Assembly: GCA_036496025.1 (NCBI GenBank)
Contig: DASXLW010000121.1
Location: 1 to 20,510, forward strand
Direction of reading: 5' to 3'
DNA: 20,510 nucleotides
Origin: PALSA-505 sp036496025
Lineage (GTDB): Bacteria; Actinomycetota; Actinomycetes; Streptosporangiales; Streptosporangiaceae
Part shown: positions 7,390 through 15,461 of the stretch, one piece after another
How positions within the stretch are numbered: position 1 is the stretch's first letter
Layout of the letters: every line of letters begins with the position of its first letter
Program-made: the position numbers and the translations under genes
The notes under the pieces: model-generated
Database searches by the model: none
Told to the model about the DNA's origin: nothing
The model's input: only the letters and a program-made list of their open reading frames with translations

Positions 7390-8706
7390 ATGACCGTGGC
7401 GCTGCTGCTGGCGGCCGCGCCCGACCGGCTGTCCGCGATGACCCAGCCATACCGTCAGCCCGGGGACCGGCTGGCGGGCGACTCGGCGATGATCGACGGC
7501 ATGGGCCGGCGCCTGCTGGACGCCGGGGTGCGGCGGGTCGAGGCGGCCATGTGCGCCGATGCGGCGGACGGCCTGCGGGCGGTCGCGGACACCGCGCGCC
7601 GGTCTGCCGAGCCGGTCCTGGTCTGCACCGCGGCCCGTGTGCTGGCGACCCCGCGGGCCGCGCTGGCCGCGCTGCTCGCCCGGCCCGGCTCCGCGGCCAT
7701 CACCACCAGCGGGACGCTCCTCGTCGCCGCGCAGGACCTGCCCGCCGTGGCAGGTGTGGCGGAGGCCCTGGCCGAGCAGGCCGCCGCCGGGGGCGGCCCG
7801 CGGAACAGCCGCCCCCGGCATCACCTCTCCGTCCGCGGGATCAACCGCAAGATGCGGGTGAACGCTGAGCTCAACGATGCCGCTGCGGCCCTCATCGAGG
7901 GCGTCGCCGGCAGCGGCGTCAAGCTGACCTCGCTGAACGTCAGGGGCGCCGAGAGCATCGGCCGCGCGCCAGGGCCGGCTGCCGGCCGGGCCGTCCGTCA
8001 GCCGCGGCCGGGCCAAGAGGACGGGCTGGTGGCCGCGCTGGCCGTGGCCCCGCTGGCCGGCCGGATCGCCCGCTGGGCCGGGGGCCGCGGGCTGGCGCCG
8101 AACACCCTCGCCCTCACCGCGCTCGCCCTCACCGGATGCGCGGCGGGCTGGTTCGCCGCCGGCAGCAGATCCGGGTTGATCGCCGGCGCGGTGCTGTTGT
8201 GCGCCGCGCTCCCGGTCCGCCAGGCGCTCGGCCTGCTGGCCGCGGGCGGCCTCGCCGCGGCCGCCTTCGGCGGCTGGCTGGACGCGATGACCGCGGCGGT
8301 CGGCGAGTACGCGGTCTACGCGGGCCTGGCCGTCGGCTGGTCATCGGCCCGGCCCTCGCAAGCCTGGGAGCTTGCTATCGCAGCGATGATCTTGCTGGCG
8401 GTGCGGCAGATGGCCGACGCCTGCTACGCATCGGCCGCGCCTGCCCGGCAGGAGATGCGCGGCCCCCGCTATCCGGTGCTGCGGCTGGCTGGGCAGAGCG
8501 TCACCCTGCCCGCCGCCGAGCGAACTTTGCTGATCGCCGTCACCGCGCCCGTGTGGGGTCCGCGAGTGGCCCTGATCGTGCTCGTGGGCTGGGGAGTCGT
8601 CGCCCTGGGTTATTCGGTGGCCGAACGGGCCGTGATCGGCCGGGTGCCCGCCACGGTCAGTGACGCGGGGGATGGCGACCGCACCGTCCGAAGCGGGGCG
8701 CGATGA
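7390..8706 (+). CDS. DUF5941-type membrane protein: degenerate nucleotidyltransferase and CDP-alcohol phosphatidyltransferase domains
   Basis: A 438-residue protein. Residues 1-130 resemble a reduced nucleotidyltransferase-like domain (VALLLAAAPDRLS, VLVCTAARVLATPRAAL). From about 220 it follows the CDP-alcohol phosphatidyltransferase fold: LAGRIARWAGGRGLAPNTLALTAL, then hydrophobic spans, then GGWLDAM and EYAVYAGLAVGW, a pattern seen in actinobacterial DUF5941 proteins. The family's metal-binding motif D-x2-D-G-x2-A-R-x8-G-x3-D-x3-D reads here R277, L280, G281, A284, A285, G294, D298, A302, so three of four Asp and the Arg are lost. Enzymatic activity is unlikely. ATG 7390 has AGGAGG 5 nt upstream. 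The 3' end overlaps the next gene by ATGA. Confidence 0.75.
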   Translation: MTVALLLAAAPDRLSAMTQPYRQPGDRLAGDSAMIDGMGRRLLDAGVRRVEAAMCADAADGLRAVADTARRSAEPVLVCTAARVLATPRAALAALLARPGSAAITTSGTLLVAAQDLPAVAGVAEALAEQAAAGGGPRNSRPRHHLSVRGINRKMRVNAELNDAAAALIEGVAGSGVKLTSLNVRGAESIGRAPGPAAGRAVRQPRPGQEDGLVAALAVAPLAGRIARWAGGRGLAPNTLALTALALTGCAAGWFAAGSRSGLIAGAVLLCAALPVRQALGLLAAGGLAAAAFGGWLDAMTAAVGEYAVYAGLAVGWSSARPSQAWELAIAAMILLAVRQMADACYASAAPARQEMRGPRYPVLRLAGQSVTLPAAERTLLIAVTAPVWGPRVALIVLVGWGVVALGYSVAERAVIGRVPATVSDAGDGDRTVRSGAR

Positions 8707-9341
8707 CGACAGCCGGCGATGCCTTCGACCGCCAGCGGGCCGGCCGTTCGGCTCGCGACGGCCAGGGCGCGGGCGACATCGTGGCGTGCCGCGATGACGG
8801 CCCCCTGGCGCGCCAGATCGGCCGGGTGGTGCAAGGCCAGCTGCCGCCGCTGCTGCCGGCCGTGGCCGGCCTCACGGTCACCGGCGTGCTGGCCGCGCTA
8901 GGCCTGCGCAACCTGCCGGGGGTGCTGCTGCTCACCCCGGCGGTGGCCATGCTGCTGGCCGCGCTCGGCGCCGATCATCCGCACGACGGGCGGGGCGACT
9001 GGCTGGTACCGGCGCTGCTGCAGGCGGGCGAGTATGTCTACCTGGCCGCGCTGGCGTTCGCGCTCCGGGTGCCCGCCCCGGCTACGTTCGCGCTGATCGC
9101 GGTCATCGCGCTGCACCACATGGATCTGCTGTACCGGCACCGTTACGGGGTGTCGCCCGGGCCCAAGGTGGCCGCGGCCGGCCTCGGCTGGGAGGGGCGG
9201 ATGCTGGCGGCCGGAATCGGCGGGATGCTGGGCATCGAGACGGCCTTCTACATCGCGCTGGCTGGTTACCTGGGCTTGCTCTTCGGCTGGGACAGCCTGA
9301 CCTGCTGGCTGGCCGTCCGGGACGGCGAAGATCTGCGGTGA
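8703..9341 (+). CDS. DUF5941-like integral membrane protein
   Basis: A 212-residue protein with about five hydrophobic spans after a polar N-terminus of roughly 45 residues. The segment IALHHMDLLYRHRYG followed by GWEGRMLAAGIGGMLG matches what I recall of the C-terminal DUF5941 region of longer actinobacterial proteins, in which it is fused behind the CDP-alcohol phosphatidyltransferase domain. Here it is a separate reading frame that starts within the stop of the preceding gene (ATGA overlap, shift of one base), so the two are surely co-translated. The molecular function of DUF5941 is unknown. The split could be natural or the result of a single indel, although the overlapping start argues for a working arrangement. 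Confidence 0.72.
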   Translation: MTTAGDAFDRQRAGRSARDGQGAGDIVACRDDGPLARQIGRVVQGQLPPLLPAVAGLTVTGVLAALGLRNLPGVLLLTPAVAMLLAALGADHPHDGRGDWLVPALLQAGEYVYLAALAFALRVPAPATFALIAVIALHHMDLLYRHRYGVSPGPKVAAAGLGWEGRMLAAGIGGMLGIETAFYIALAGYLGLLFGWDSLTCWLAVRDGEDLR

Positions 9342-9376
9342 CAAGAGTGGTGCTAGCCGGATACCGCCCGCCGCCC

Positions 9377-9402
9377 GCCGTCCGTACGCTGGACAGGACG
9401 GC
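9377..9402 (+). terminator. Possible hairpin after the DUF5941 gene
   Basis: GCCGTCC and GGACGGC form a perfect 7-bp stem with a 12-nt loop, 35 nt past the stop. No T-tract follows. The call is weak because comparable stems arise by chance at this GC content. Confidence 0.25.
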
Positions 9403-9454
9403 CCGGAGGATGGAGGGCCACGGAAATAAATTCATCCGTCAGGAGCTCACTAGC

Positions 9455-9460
9455 TAGGAT
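9455..9460 (+). promoter_or_regulatory. Possible -10 element (TAGGAT) of the GT87-like gene
   Basis: TAGGAT stands in a locally AT-rich stretch, 21 nt before the GTG start of the membrane glycosyltransferase gene, leaving room for a short leader with its AAAGGG ribosome site. No clear -35 is found at the usual distance. Confidence 0.3.
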
Positions 9461-9481
9461 CTATCGCGTGAAAGGGCCAGC

Positions 9482-10744
9482 GTGTCTGTGCTCGCGGTGA
9501 GACGGGGGGCGCCCGGGAGCCGAAAACCCGGCCTGGGTCCCGGGTGGGGGTCGCTTACGACCATCCCCCGTCAGTGGGTGGCCGGCACTTTCGCCGCGTG
9601 CGCCCTGTTCGCCGGCGCGGTCGCCTTGTTCACCACCAATGACCTGCACCGGCTCTGGGGGTCGGCCGCCGCGGCCGGGTACCTGCTGGCGGCCGTGGCG
9701 GTGCTCAGCTGGCGGCAGCGGGGACTGGACCTGGCCTTGGGGCTCGGCCTGTGCGGCGCGCTGCTCGTCCCGCTCGGCTGGCTGGCCACGCAGGGCAGGC
9801 AGCAGCCCGAGGTCAGCGTGATCGTCCGGTCTGCCGAGCTGCTGGTGCACCACGGCATGCCGTACCTGGGCACCGCCGCGCTGGCCGCGACCCACAACCC
9901 GAACTCCTACGATCCGTACCTGCCGGTCATGACGCTGTTCGGGCTGCCGCGGGCGCTGGCCGGCTCGGGAGTGCTGACCGACCCGCGGATCTGGTTCGGC
10001 CTGGCCTTCCTGGTCGTCTTGGCGCTGGCGCTGGCGGTGGCGGGAGCGCGGGACTGGGTCCGGTGGACGATATTGATCGCGGCCAGCCCCGTGATCGCCT
10101 TCGAGCTCGCCGTCGGCGGCACGGACATCCCCGTACTGGCGCTGATGTGCCTGGGCCTGGCCCTGCTGTGGCGAACCTCACGGCACGGGCCGCACCCCCT
10201 GCTCGCCGGGCTCGTGCTCGGCATCGACGCCGCCATGAAGGCCACTGCCTGGCCTGCGCTCGTCATCGCGATCGTGCTGCTCGCGGCGCGGGACGGCCGG
10301 CGCGCCGCCGCCGTCTTCACGGCCACCGCGGCGGCGGCCTGCGCGGTGCTGGTGGGGCCGGTCGCCGCTGTCTGGCCCGGCTCCCTGGTCGCGAACACGA
10401 TCTCGTTCCCGCTCGGGCTGACGAAGATCAAGTCGATGGCGGCCAGCCCGCTGCCCGGGCACCTGCTGGCGCAGACCGGACACACCGGCCACCTGATCGC
10501 CGTGGGGCTACTTGGGCTGGCCGGCCTCGGCGTCGCGGCGTGGCTGGTGGTCGCGCCGCCGAAAGATGTGCCGTCGGCTACCTGGCGGCTCATCGTCGGC
10601 TTGACGCTGATGTTCACGCTGGCCCCGGCGACCAGGTTCGGGTACTACATCTACCCCGCGGCCCTGGTGGCGTGGCTGCTCGTGGCTCTGGCCGGCCGCC
10701 GTGAGGTCAGGCCCCTCCCGGCGTCGGCCGCCGACACGTCCTAG
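9482..10744 (+). CDS. Multi-span membrane glycosyltransferase, GT87/DUF2029-like
   Basis: A 420-residue integral membrane protein with roughly nine or ten hydrophobic spans. After two N-terminal spans a loop reads HNPNSYDPYLPVMTLFGLPRA (about 139-159), in the position of the NPY-type loop of GT-C enzymes in the DUF2029/GT87 group. These use polyprenyl-phosphate-linked sugars on the outer face of the membrane (family knowledge), for example mycobacterial mannosyl- and arabinosyltransferases. Further support comes from GLVLGIDAAMKATAWPAL and a late RFGYYIYPAAL. Sugar and acceptor are unknown. The GTG start has AAAGGG 5 nt upstream. It converges on the LCP gene, consistent with a cell-wall glycopolymer neighbourhood. 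Confidence 0.68.
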   Translation: MSVLAVRRGAPGSRKPGLGPGWGSLTTIPRQWVAGTFAACALFAGAVALFTTNDLHRLWGSAAAAGYLLAAVAVLSWRQRGLDLALGLGLCGALLVPLGWLATQGRQQPEVSVIVRSAELLVHHGMPYLGTAALAATHNPNSYDPYLPVMTLFGLPRALAGSGVLTDPRIWFGLAFLVVLALALAVAGARDWVRWTILIAASPVIAFELAVGGTDIPVLALMCLGLALLWRTSRHGPHPLLAGLVLGIDAAMKATAWPALVIAIVLLAARDGRRAAAVFTATAAAACAVLVGPVAAVWPGSLVANTISFPLGLTKIKSMAASPLPGHLLAQTGHTGHLIAVGLLGLAGLGVAAWLVVAPPKDVPSATWRLIVGLTLMFTLAPATRFGYYIYPAALVAWLLVALAGRREVRPLPASAADTS

Positions 10745-10765
10745 CTCCGGCCGGGCGCGTCCGGG

Positions 10766-10783
10766 GTCGGCGCGGCCGACTTT
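10766..10783. terminator. Hairpin with short T-run between convergent genes
   Basis: GTCGGC and GCCGAC form a 6-bp stem around GCG, followed by TTT at 10781-10783. It lies in the 88-nt gap between the GT87-like gene and the reverse-strand LCP gene, so it probably terminates the former. Confidence 0.45.
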
Positions 10784-10832
10784 CCTAGGCCCGGTTAAGT
10801 CTGGCCGGTCCTGAGACCCGGTCGGCTCGCGG

Positions 10833-12398
10833 TCAGGTGCCCTTGTTCGGGTTGTCCGGGCCGGTGAAGGCGCCAGAGTCGCTGCAGATGTTCGTGCTGC
10901 CGTTGATCCCGCCGTACGACGCCTTGCTCAGGTGCCCGGCTGAGCTTGATCCCGAAGGCGACGCGGACGAGCCGGGGGAGGGGGAACCGGTCGCGGACGA
11001 AGAACCGTGGAGCCCGCTGAAAGTCGATCCGATGATCAGGTCGATCGTGCCCGGCGTGAGACCCGGCACCTGCTGCACATGTACCGAGCTGAGCTGAGCC
11101 TTGAGCGTGTTCACCATGGGCAGTTCGGTCTTTGTGGAGTACTCGAGGATGCTGTCGGTGTAGTTGGAGTTGGTCGCGTTGGTGGTACCGACCACGTGGA
11201 AGCCCTTGCCGGTCAGCTCACCGGCCGCCTGGCCGGCCGCGCCCTGGACGCCGTTGCCGTTGAGCACCTCGACCTGGACCTTGCTCGGGCTGACCGTGCT
11301 CAGCGTGGTGGACTGCGATCCCGCCTTCTTCTTCGTCGGCTTGGCTATCGGGGCGTCGTGCTCGATCGCGCGGAACAGATACTTCGCTTGCGGGTACTGC
11401 CACACCACACGGTTGGGATTGCTCGGATCCGGTGCGTTGGGCACGGTGATGAACCGCACCGACTTGCTCGTCAGCGTGCGCAGGTTCTCCGCCAGCGAGA
11501 CCATATCGCTCAGCGAGAGCCCCTGGTCCACGGTCAGGGCCTTGGCCGTGTCGCGCAGCACCGAGTACATCCGGGGGTAGTTGCTGAGCAGCCCGCCGGT
11601 CTTCACTTCCTGCATGAGCCCGGCCATCAGGTACTGCTGACGCTGGATCCGCTGCAGGTCGGAGCCCTCGCCGACGTAGCGCTCGCGCCAGAAGGCCAGT
11701 GCCTCGAACCCCTTGACGTGATGCTCGCCCCTGCTCAGGTTCAGCCCGGACTTTGGGTCGTGAACGGACCTGGGCAGGCAGACGTTCACCCCGCCGATGT
11801 CGTTGATGACGTTGATGAATCCGGAAAAGGTAAGCCCGACATAGTGGTCGATCCGGATTCCGGTCTCCTGCTCGACCGTCTTCCACAAGCACAGCGGGCC
11901 GCCGAGGGCGAAGGTGGCGTTCAGCATCTCGGTCTGGCCTGCTACGGCCGGCTGGCCCTGGTATCCGTGCTTGGTGTCGCCCTTGCAGGCCAGGATCGGG
12001 ACCTCGCTGTCGCGGGGCAGGCTCACCACCACCGCGCCCTGGTGATGCGGTCTGATGTGCACGATCAGCATGGTGTCCGAGCGCTGGCCCTGGACGAACC
12101 TGCCGCCAAATTTCTCGTTGTTTCCAGCCCGGCTGTCCGACCCGACGAGCAGGATATTCTCCGACGCGTCGTAGGCGCGGGGTCGGTGGCTGCCGAGACC
12201 GGCGGTGCTGAACGTCTCGATGCTGTGCAGCGTGTTCAGGTAGGCCGCGTAGGCGACGAGTGAGGTACCGGTCACAAGGACAGTGGTGATGACCGCGATC
12301 CAGCCGACGATCCGACGGCGACGCGAGCCGTGTCCGCGGCGCCCGCGCGGCTCGTACCCGCCCGTATCGTCGTCGTCGTAGTCGTCGTAGCGGCTCAT
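10833..12398 (-). CDS. LytR-CpsA-Psr (LCP) family protein with LytR_C domain
   Basis: Membrane-anchored enzyme expected to transfer polyprenyl-linked glycopolymers to peptidoglycan outside the cell. The 521-residue protein has an acidic Asp/Tyr-rich cytoplasmic head (1-15), a basic stretch, one membrane segment at about 30-53, then the LCP domain with NILLVGSDSR (81-90), QRSDTMLIVHI and VVSLPRDS (R129, D130), and a later GGVNVCLP. A LytR_C domain follows from about residue 370 (VEVLNGNGVQGAAGQAAGEL). A Ser/Gly/Pro-rich linker leads to a C-terminal tail ending in SGAFTGPDNPNKGT. ATG 12398 is preferred because GGAG sits about 5 nt upstream; a GTG 18 nt earlier is also in frame. It is divergent from the 949-residue membrane protein and shares its upstream region. 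Confidence 0.9.
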   Translation of the reverse strand: MSRYDDYDDDDTGGYEPRGRRGHGSRRRRIVGWIAVITTVLVTGTSLVAYAAYLNTLHSIETFSTAGLGSHRPRAYDASENILLVGSDSRAGNNEKFGGRFVQGQRSDTMLIVHIRPHHQGAVVVSLPRDSEVPILACKGDTKHGYQGQPAVAGQTEMLNATFALGGPLCLWKTVEQETGIRIDHYVGLTFSGFINVINDIGGVNVCLPRSVHDPKSGLNLSRGEHHVKGFEALAFWRERYVGEGSDLQRIQRQQYLMAGLMQEVKTGGLLSNYPRMYSVLRDTAKALTVDQGLSLSDMVSLAENLRTLTSKSVRFITVPNAPDPSNPNRVVWQYPQAKYLFRAIEHDAPIAKPTKKKAGSQSTTLSTVSPSKVQVEVLNGNGVQGAAGQAAGELTGKGFHVVGTTNATNSNYTDSILEYSTKTELPMVNTLKAQLSSVHVQQVPGLTPGTIDLIIGSTFSGLHGSSSATGSPSPGSSASPSGSSSAGHLSKASYGGINGSTNICSDSGAFTGPDNPNKGT

Positions 12399-12470
12399 TG
12401 GTCTCCAGCGCCTCACTAGCTGGCTTCCAAGCGCACAAGCTCGGGGGCTCCGTGCACGTTATCGTATGCG

Positions 12471-12500
12471 GTCACGACGAGATCGGGATTTGGTCGTGAC
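12471..12500. promoter_or_regulatory. Operator-like inverted repeat in a divergent intergenic region
   Basis: GTCACGAC (12471-12478) and GTCGTGAC (12493-12500) are perfect 8-bp inverted arms with a 14-nt spacer. They lie in the gap between the divergent LCP and 949-residue protein genes. On the reverse strand TACGAT, overlapping the left flank at 12462-12467, could be the -10 of the LCP gene. A regulator or sigma-factor signal is inferred. Confidence 0.4.
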
Positions 12501-12555
12501 GAAGTCAAACAACCGCGAGGCCACGCCCTGACCTCGGTTCCGGTGACTTCTACCC

Positions 12556-15405
12556 ATGTCATACGACGATCACAACCCCTTGTTGGTTCCCCTTAAGGTG
12601 GGGTGCGTGCGTCGTGGACTCCGCCGATCGCGCCGGCCTGCAGGCTCGGAACCTCCGGAGGAGGAGGCCGGCAGGCTGGCTGACAGGCGTCCGCCGACGC
12701 AGGACGCCCCGCCGGTCGCGGGCGCCAGCGATGGTGCCCCGCCGGACGCCTTCGACCAGACGGAGGCGACGACGGAGGACCCGTGGGTGACGGCGGAGGG
12801 TGAGCCTTGGGATAGGGCGAACCAGCCCACGGTGACCTCGGGCCAGGCCGCGGCAACCGACGAGTCGGCAGCGCCCGCCAGGACGGTAGAGACTGCCGGC
12901 ACCGGAGCGTCCGCCGGGGCGGAAGAGACTGCCGGAACCGGAGCGGCCGCCAAAGCGGAAGAGACTACCGGGACGGAAACGGTTTCTGGGGCGATTGAGA
13001 CTGCCGCGGCTTCTGGGACCGCGGCCGCTGGGGCCACAGCGCCGTCTAGGCCCGCCGGGACAGGGGAAACGGGCTCGGCGCAGGAAACGGGCTCGCGGCA
13101 GGACACCGCCGAGCTCGACGTCGCGGAGGGGCCCGCCCGGGCTGGATCGCGGCCGGGCCGCCATTCGCTCGCCCCGGTCATCACGCGGATGGTCCGCCGT
13201 GCTCGCGACGTCACGCGCCGCCCAGCAGCGGCGGTACGCCGCGTTACCGCCCCATTGGCAGGGAGCGGCCGGGGGTTCACCCGGCTCACCCTGCTGCCCC
13301 CCCTGCTGGTCATCGCTTGGCTCCTGCCTGCCATACCGCTGCTGCTGGCCGGGAGTTTCGCGGTTGCCCCCATGCTCGTGATCTCTATCCCGCTGGCGCT
13401 GGTTCTAATCATCTTCGGCCTGCGGCGGGTCCCCGCCTGCTGGCCCGCCAGTGCCCAGGCCCGGCCGGGTCTCGGTGACCGAGCGCCGTGGTGGTCGGTG
13501 CTCGGCACCGTCGCGGTGGCCGGCGGATTCGCCGCGTGGCAGATCCTGGAGAAGTCCCAGCCGCTCGTCGTGGCTAGCGATCAGGGCACATCGCTGCAGT
13601 TCGGCTACTGGATCGCACAGCATGGCTCGGCTTCCATTCCGACGTCGGCGGCGGCATTCGGCGGGGCGCACCCTGGCCTTAGCTTCGCCAGCGTTGGGTT
13701 CGCCCAGCATGGCGGGTCGCTGTCCCCGCAATTCCTGGCCGGGCTGCCGAGCGCGCTCGCGGCTGCCTTCTGGGCGGGCGGGATTCACGCCGCGCTGCTG
13801 GTGGGGCCGGTGCTCGGCGCCCTGGCGGTGCTCACGTTCGCGGGGCTGGCTGGCAGGCTGTGCGGGCCGCGGTGGGCGCCCGCGGCCGCGGTCGTGCTGG
13901 CCGTGGCCCTTCCCGAGCAGTACACGAGCCGCGCTCCGTTCGGCGAGCCACTACTCCAGATCCTGCTCTTCGGAGGGCTGTGCCTGCTCATCGACTCGCT
14001 GGGCGCACCCGCCCGGGCGTCTGATCCTGGGGCCCGATGGTGGCGGACCGGCCCGAGCCCGGGCGTCGCGCTGGCCGCGCTCGGCGGGCTGTCTCTCGGC
14101 CTGACTTCCGCGGTCCAGGTGGGCGGGCTGACCGACGTGCTGCCGGCCATAGTGGTCATCGGGATCTTGTTCGCCTCCGGGAAGCCGCAGTGGCTGCCGT
14201 TCGGCATCGGGTTGGTCATCGGGGTCGGATACGGGCTGGCCGACGGGTACCTGCTGGCGCGGCCGTATCTTGACGAGCTGGCACCCTGGCTGCGTACGCT
14301 CGGATTCATCGCGGCGGGGGTGACGGCGGTCACCGTAGCCTGCGTGCTGCTGACGCGGACGGGGCGGGTGCGCCGCGCGGCGAGGCGCGTGCTGACCGCG
14401 CGACCGCTGCGCTGGCTGCCGGACGCGGCGGCGGCGCTGGTCGTCCTGGCCGCGATCGGCTTCGCCGTGCGGCCGTACGTGCAGACCGTGCGCGCGGACT
14501 CCGGTTCGAAGGTGATCGCGTATGTCGGCTACTTGCAGCGGGCCGCGGGCCTGCCGCTCGACCCGAGACGGCTGTACGCGGAGGACACGCTGTACTGGGT
14601 GATCTGGTACATCGGCCTGCCTGCCGTGCTGCTAGCCGTCTGCGGGCTCGCGCTGCTCGCCCGGCGGCTGTTGCGCGCGCTCATCACCTGGAATGACCCG
14701 TTCAGCGTGGCCCGGATGTGGGCGCTGCCGCTGCTGATGATCGGCTGGGTGACCGCCAGCGTCCTGTGGCGGCCCGGTACCGTCCCGGACCAGCCGTGGG
14801 CGAGCCGTCGGCTGGTGCCAGTCGTCCTGCCTGGCCTGATCCTGGTCGCGGTGTGGGCGGCGGCCTGGCTGACCGCCCGGGCGGGCACACGCGGCGCGGG
14901 GAAGATCGCGGCGTCCGCAGTGGCGGTGTTGTGCGTGGGCGCCCTGCTGCTGCCTACCGCCTTGACTACCTTCGGCGTCGGTGTCTCGTCCACCGGACGG
15001 ACCCAGCCAGGGTCAGCGCCGGACGGCCTGGCTTTCCAGCGGACCGGCCAGGGTGAGATCACCGCCGTCAACAAGCTGTGCGCCGCGATCGGGCCCGGGG
15101 CGTCTGTGGTGATCGTGGATCCGCGGGTCGGCAACGCCTTCACGCAGCTCATCCGGGGCGGGTGCGATACCCCCACGGCGCGGATGGACCGGGTCACGCC
15201 GCTGTCTTTGCAGCAGGTGGTGGTCGGGATCCGGCAGGTCCGCCGGCGGCCCGTGCTGCTCGGTTCGAGCCGGGCCCAGGTCGCCCCCTTCGGCGTGTCA
15301 CGTGAGGTCGTCAACCTGACCACGAGGCAGGACGCACACGAGCTGACCAGGCCGCCGACCACCACCTGGCCGATCCGGTACACGATCTGGATGGCGGAGC
15401 CCTAG
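12556..15405 (+). CDS. Large multi-span envelope protein with disordered N-terminus (possible GT-C-like)
   Basis: A 949-residue protein. Residues 1-240 are hydrophilic and Ala/Glu/Thr/Gly-rich, include four 12-residue repeats starting with Glu-Thr (about 112-159), and end in basic helices (RMVRRARDVTRRPAAAVRRV). From about 244 there are a dozen or so hydrophobic spans, with an early outer loop at about 335-395 (SQPLVVASDQGTSLQFGYWI). After the last span (around 815) comes a soluble region of about 130 residues with VVIVDPRVGNAFTQL. The layout resembles polytopic GT-C glycosyltransferases or actinobacterial membrane proteins of unknown role; I cannot name a catalytic motif. ATG 12556 has no good ribosome site, and GTG 12607 just after AAGGTGGGG is an alternative. 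Position beside LCP and GT87-like genes suggests an envelope function. Confidence 0.75.
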   Translation: MSYDDHNPLLVPLKVGCVRRGLRRSRRPAGSEPPEEEAGRLADRRPPTQDAPPVAGASDGAPPDAFDQTEATTEDPWVTAEGEPWDRANQPTVTSGQAAATDESAAPARTVETAGTGASAGAEETAGTGAAAKAEETTGTETVSGAIETAAASGTAAAGATAPSRPAGTGETGSAQETGSRQDTAELDVAEGPARAGSRPGRHSLAPVITRMVRRARDVTRRPAAAVRRVTAPLAGSGRGFTRLTLLPPLLVIAWLLPAIPLLLAGSFAVAPMLVISIPLALVLIIFGLRRVPACWPASAQARPGLGDRAPWWSVLGTVAVAGGFAAWQILEKSQPLVVASDQGTSLQFGYWIAQHGSASIPTSAAAFGGAHPGLSFASVGFAQHGGSLSPQFLAGLPSALAAAFWAGGIHAALLVGPVLGALAVLTFAGLAGRLCGPRWAPAAAVVLAVALPEQYTSRAPFGEPLLQILLFGGLCLLIDSLGAPARASDPGARWWRTGPSPGVALAALGGLSLGLTSAVQVGGLTDVLPAIVVIGILFASGKPQWLPFGIGLVIGVGYGLADGYLLARPYLDELAPWLRTLGFIAAGVTAVTVACVLLTRTGRVRRAARRVLTARPLRWLPDAAAALVVLAAIGFAVRPYVQTVRADSGSKVIAYVGYLQRAAGLPLDPRRLYAEDTLYWVIWYIGLPAVLLAVCGLALLARRLLRALITWNDPFSVARMWALPLLMIGWVTASVLWRPGTVPDQPWASRRLVPVVLPGLILVAVWAAAWLTARAGTRGAGKIAASAVAVLCVGALLLPTALTTFGVGVSSTGRTQPGSAPDGLAFQRTGQGEITAVNKLCAAIGPGASVVIVDPRVGNAFTQLIRGGCDTPTARMDRVTPLSLQQVVVGIRQVRRRPVLLGSSRAQVAPFGVSREVVNLTTRQDAHELTRPPTTTWPIRYTIWMAEP
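12889..13032 (+). repeat. Four tandem 36-bp coding repeats
   Basis: Units begin at 12889, 12925, 12961 and 12997, each with GAGACT. The first two are the most alike, the last two are diverged. They encode 12-residue Glu-Thr-Ala/Thr-Gly blocks in the disordered N-terminal region of the large membrane protein. The unit length preserves the reading frame. Confidence 0.75.
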
Positions 15406-15449
15406 GGTCCGTGCGCCCGGCGGCAGCCGGGGAGCGCGGCGCCGGTGCG

Positions 15450-15455
15450 TAGGCT
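15450..15455 (+). promoter_or_regulatory. Likely -10 element (TAGGCT) for a leaderless transcript
   Basis: TAGGCT ends 6 nt before the GTG at 15462, and no Shine-Dalgarno sequence lies between. This spacing fits transcription starting at or next to the start codon, a frequent arrangement in Actinobacteria. No clear -35 is visible. Confidence 0.45.
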
Positions 15456-15461
15456 GCGGGT

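Noticed and set aside
6441..7868. 475-residue forward open frame spanning the IspD-like genes
   Set aside because: It covers the opposite strand of two genes with conserved motifs and runs into a different frame of the DUF5941-type gene; no domain is visible.
8700..8710. Programmed ribosomal frameshift joining the two DUF5941-type genes
   Set aside because: No slippery heptamer or following pseudoknot is evident, and the ATGA overlap explains coupled translation more simply.
9103..9435. Reverse-strand frame of 110 residues across the DUF5941 gene end
   Set aside because: Arg/Pro/Ser-rich translation without motifs, overlapping a coupled membrane protein gene.
11007..12263. 418-residue forward open frame
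   Set aside because: Antisense to the LCP gene, which has a membrane anchor, LCP and LytR_C motifs and a ribosome site.
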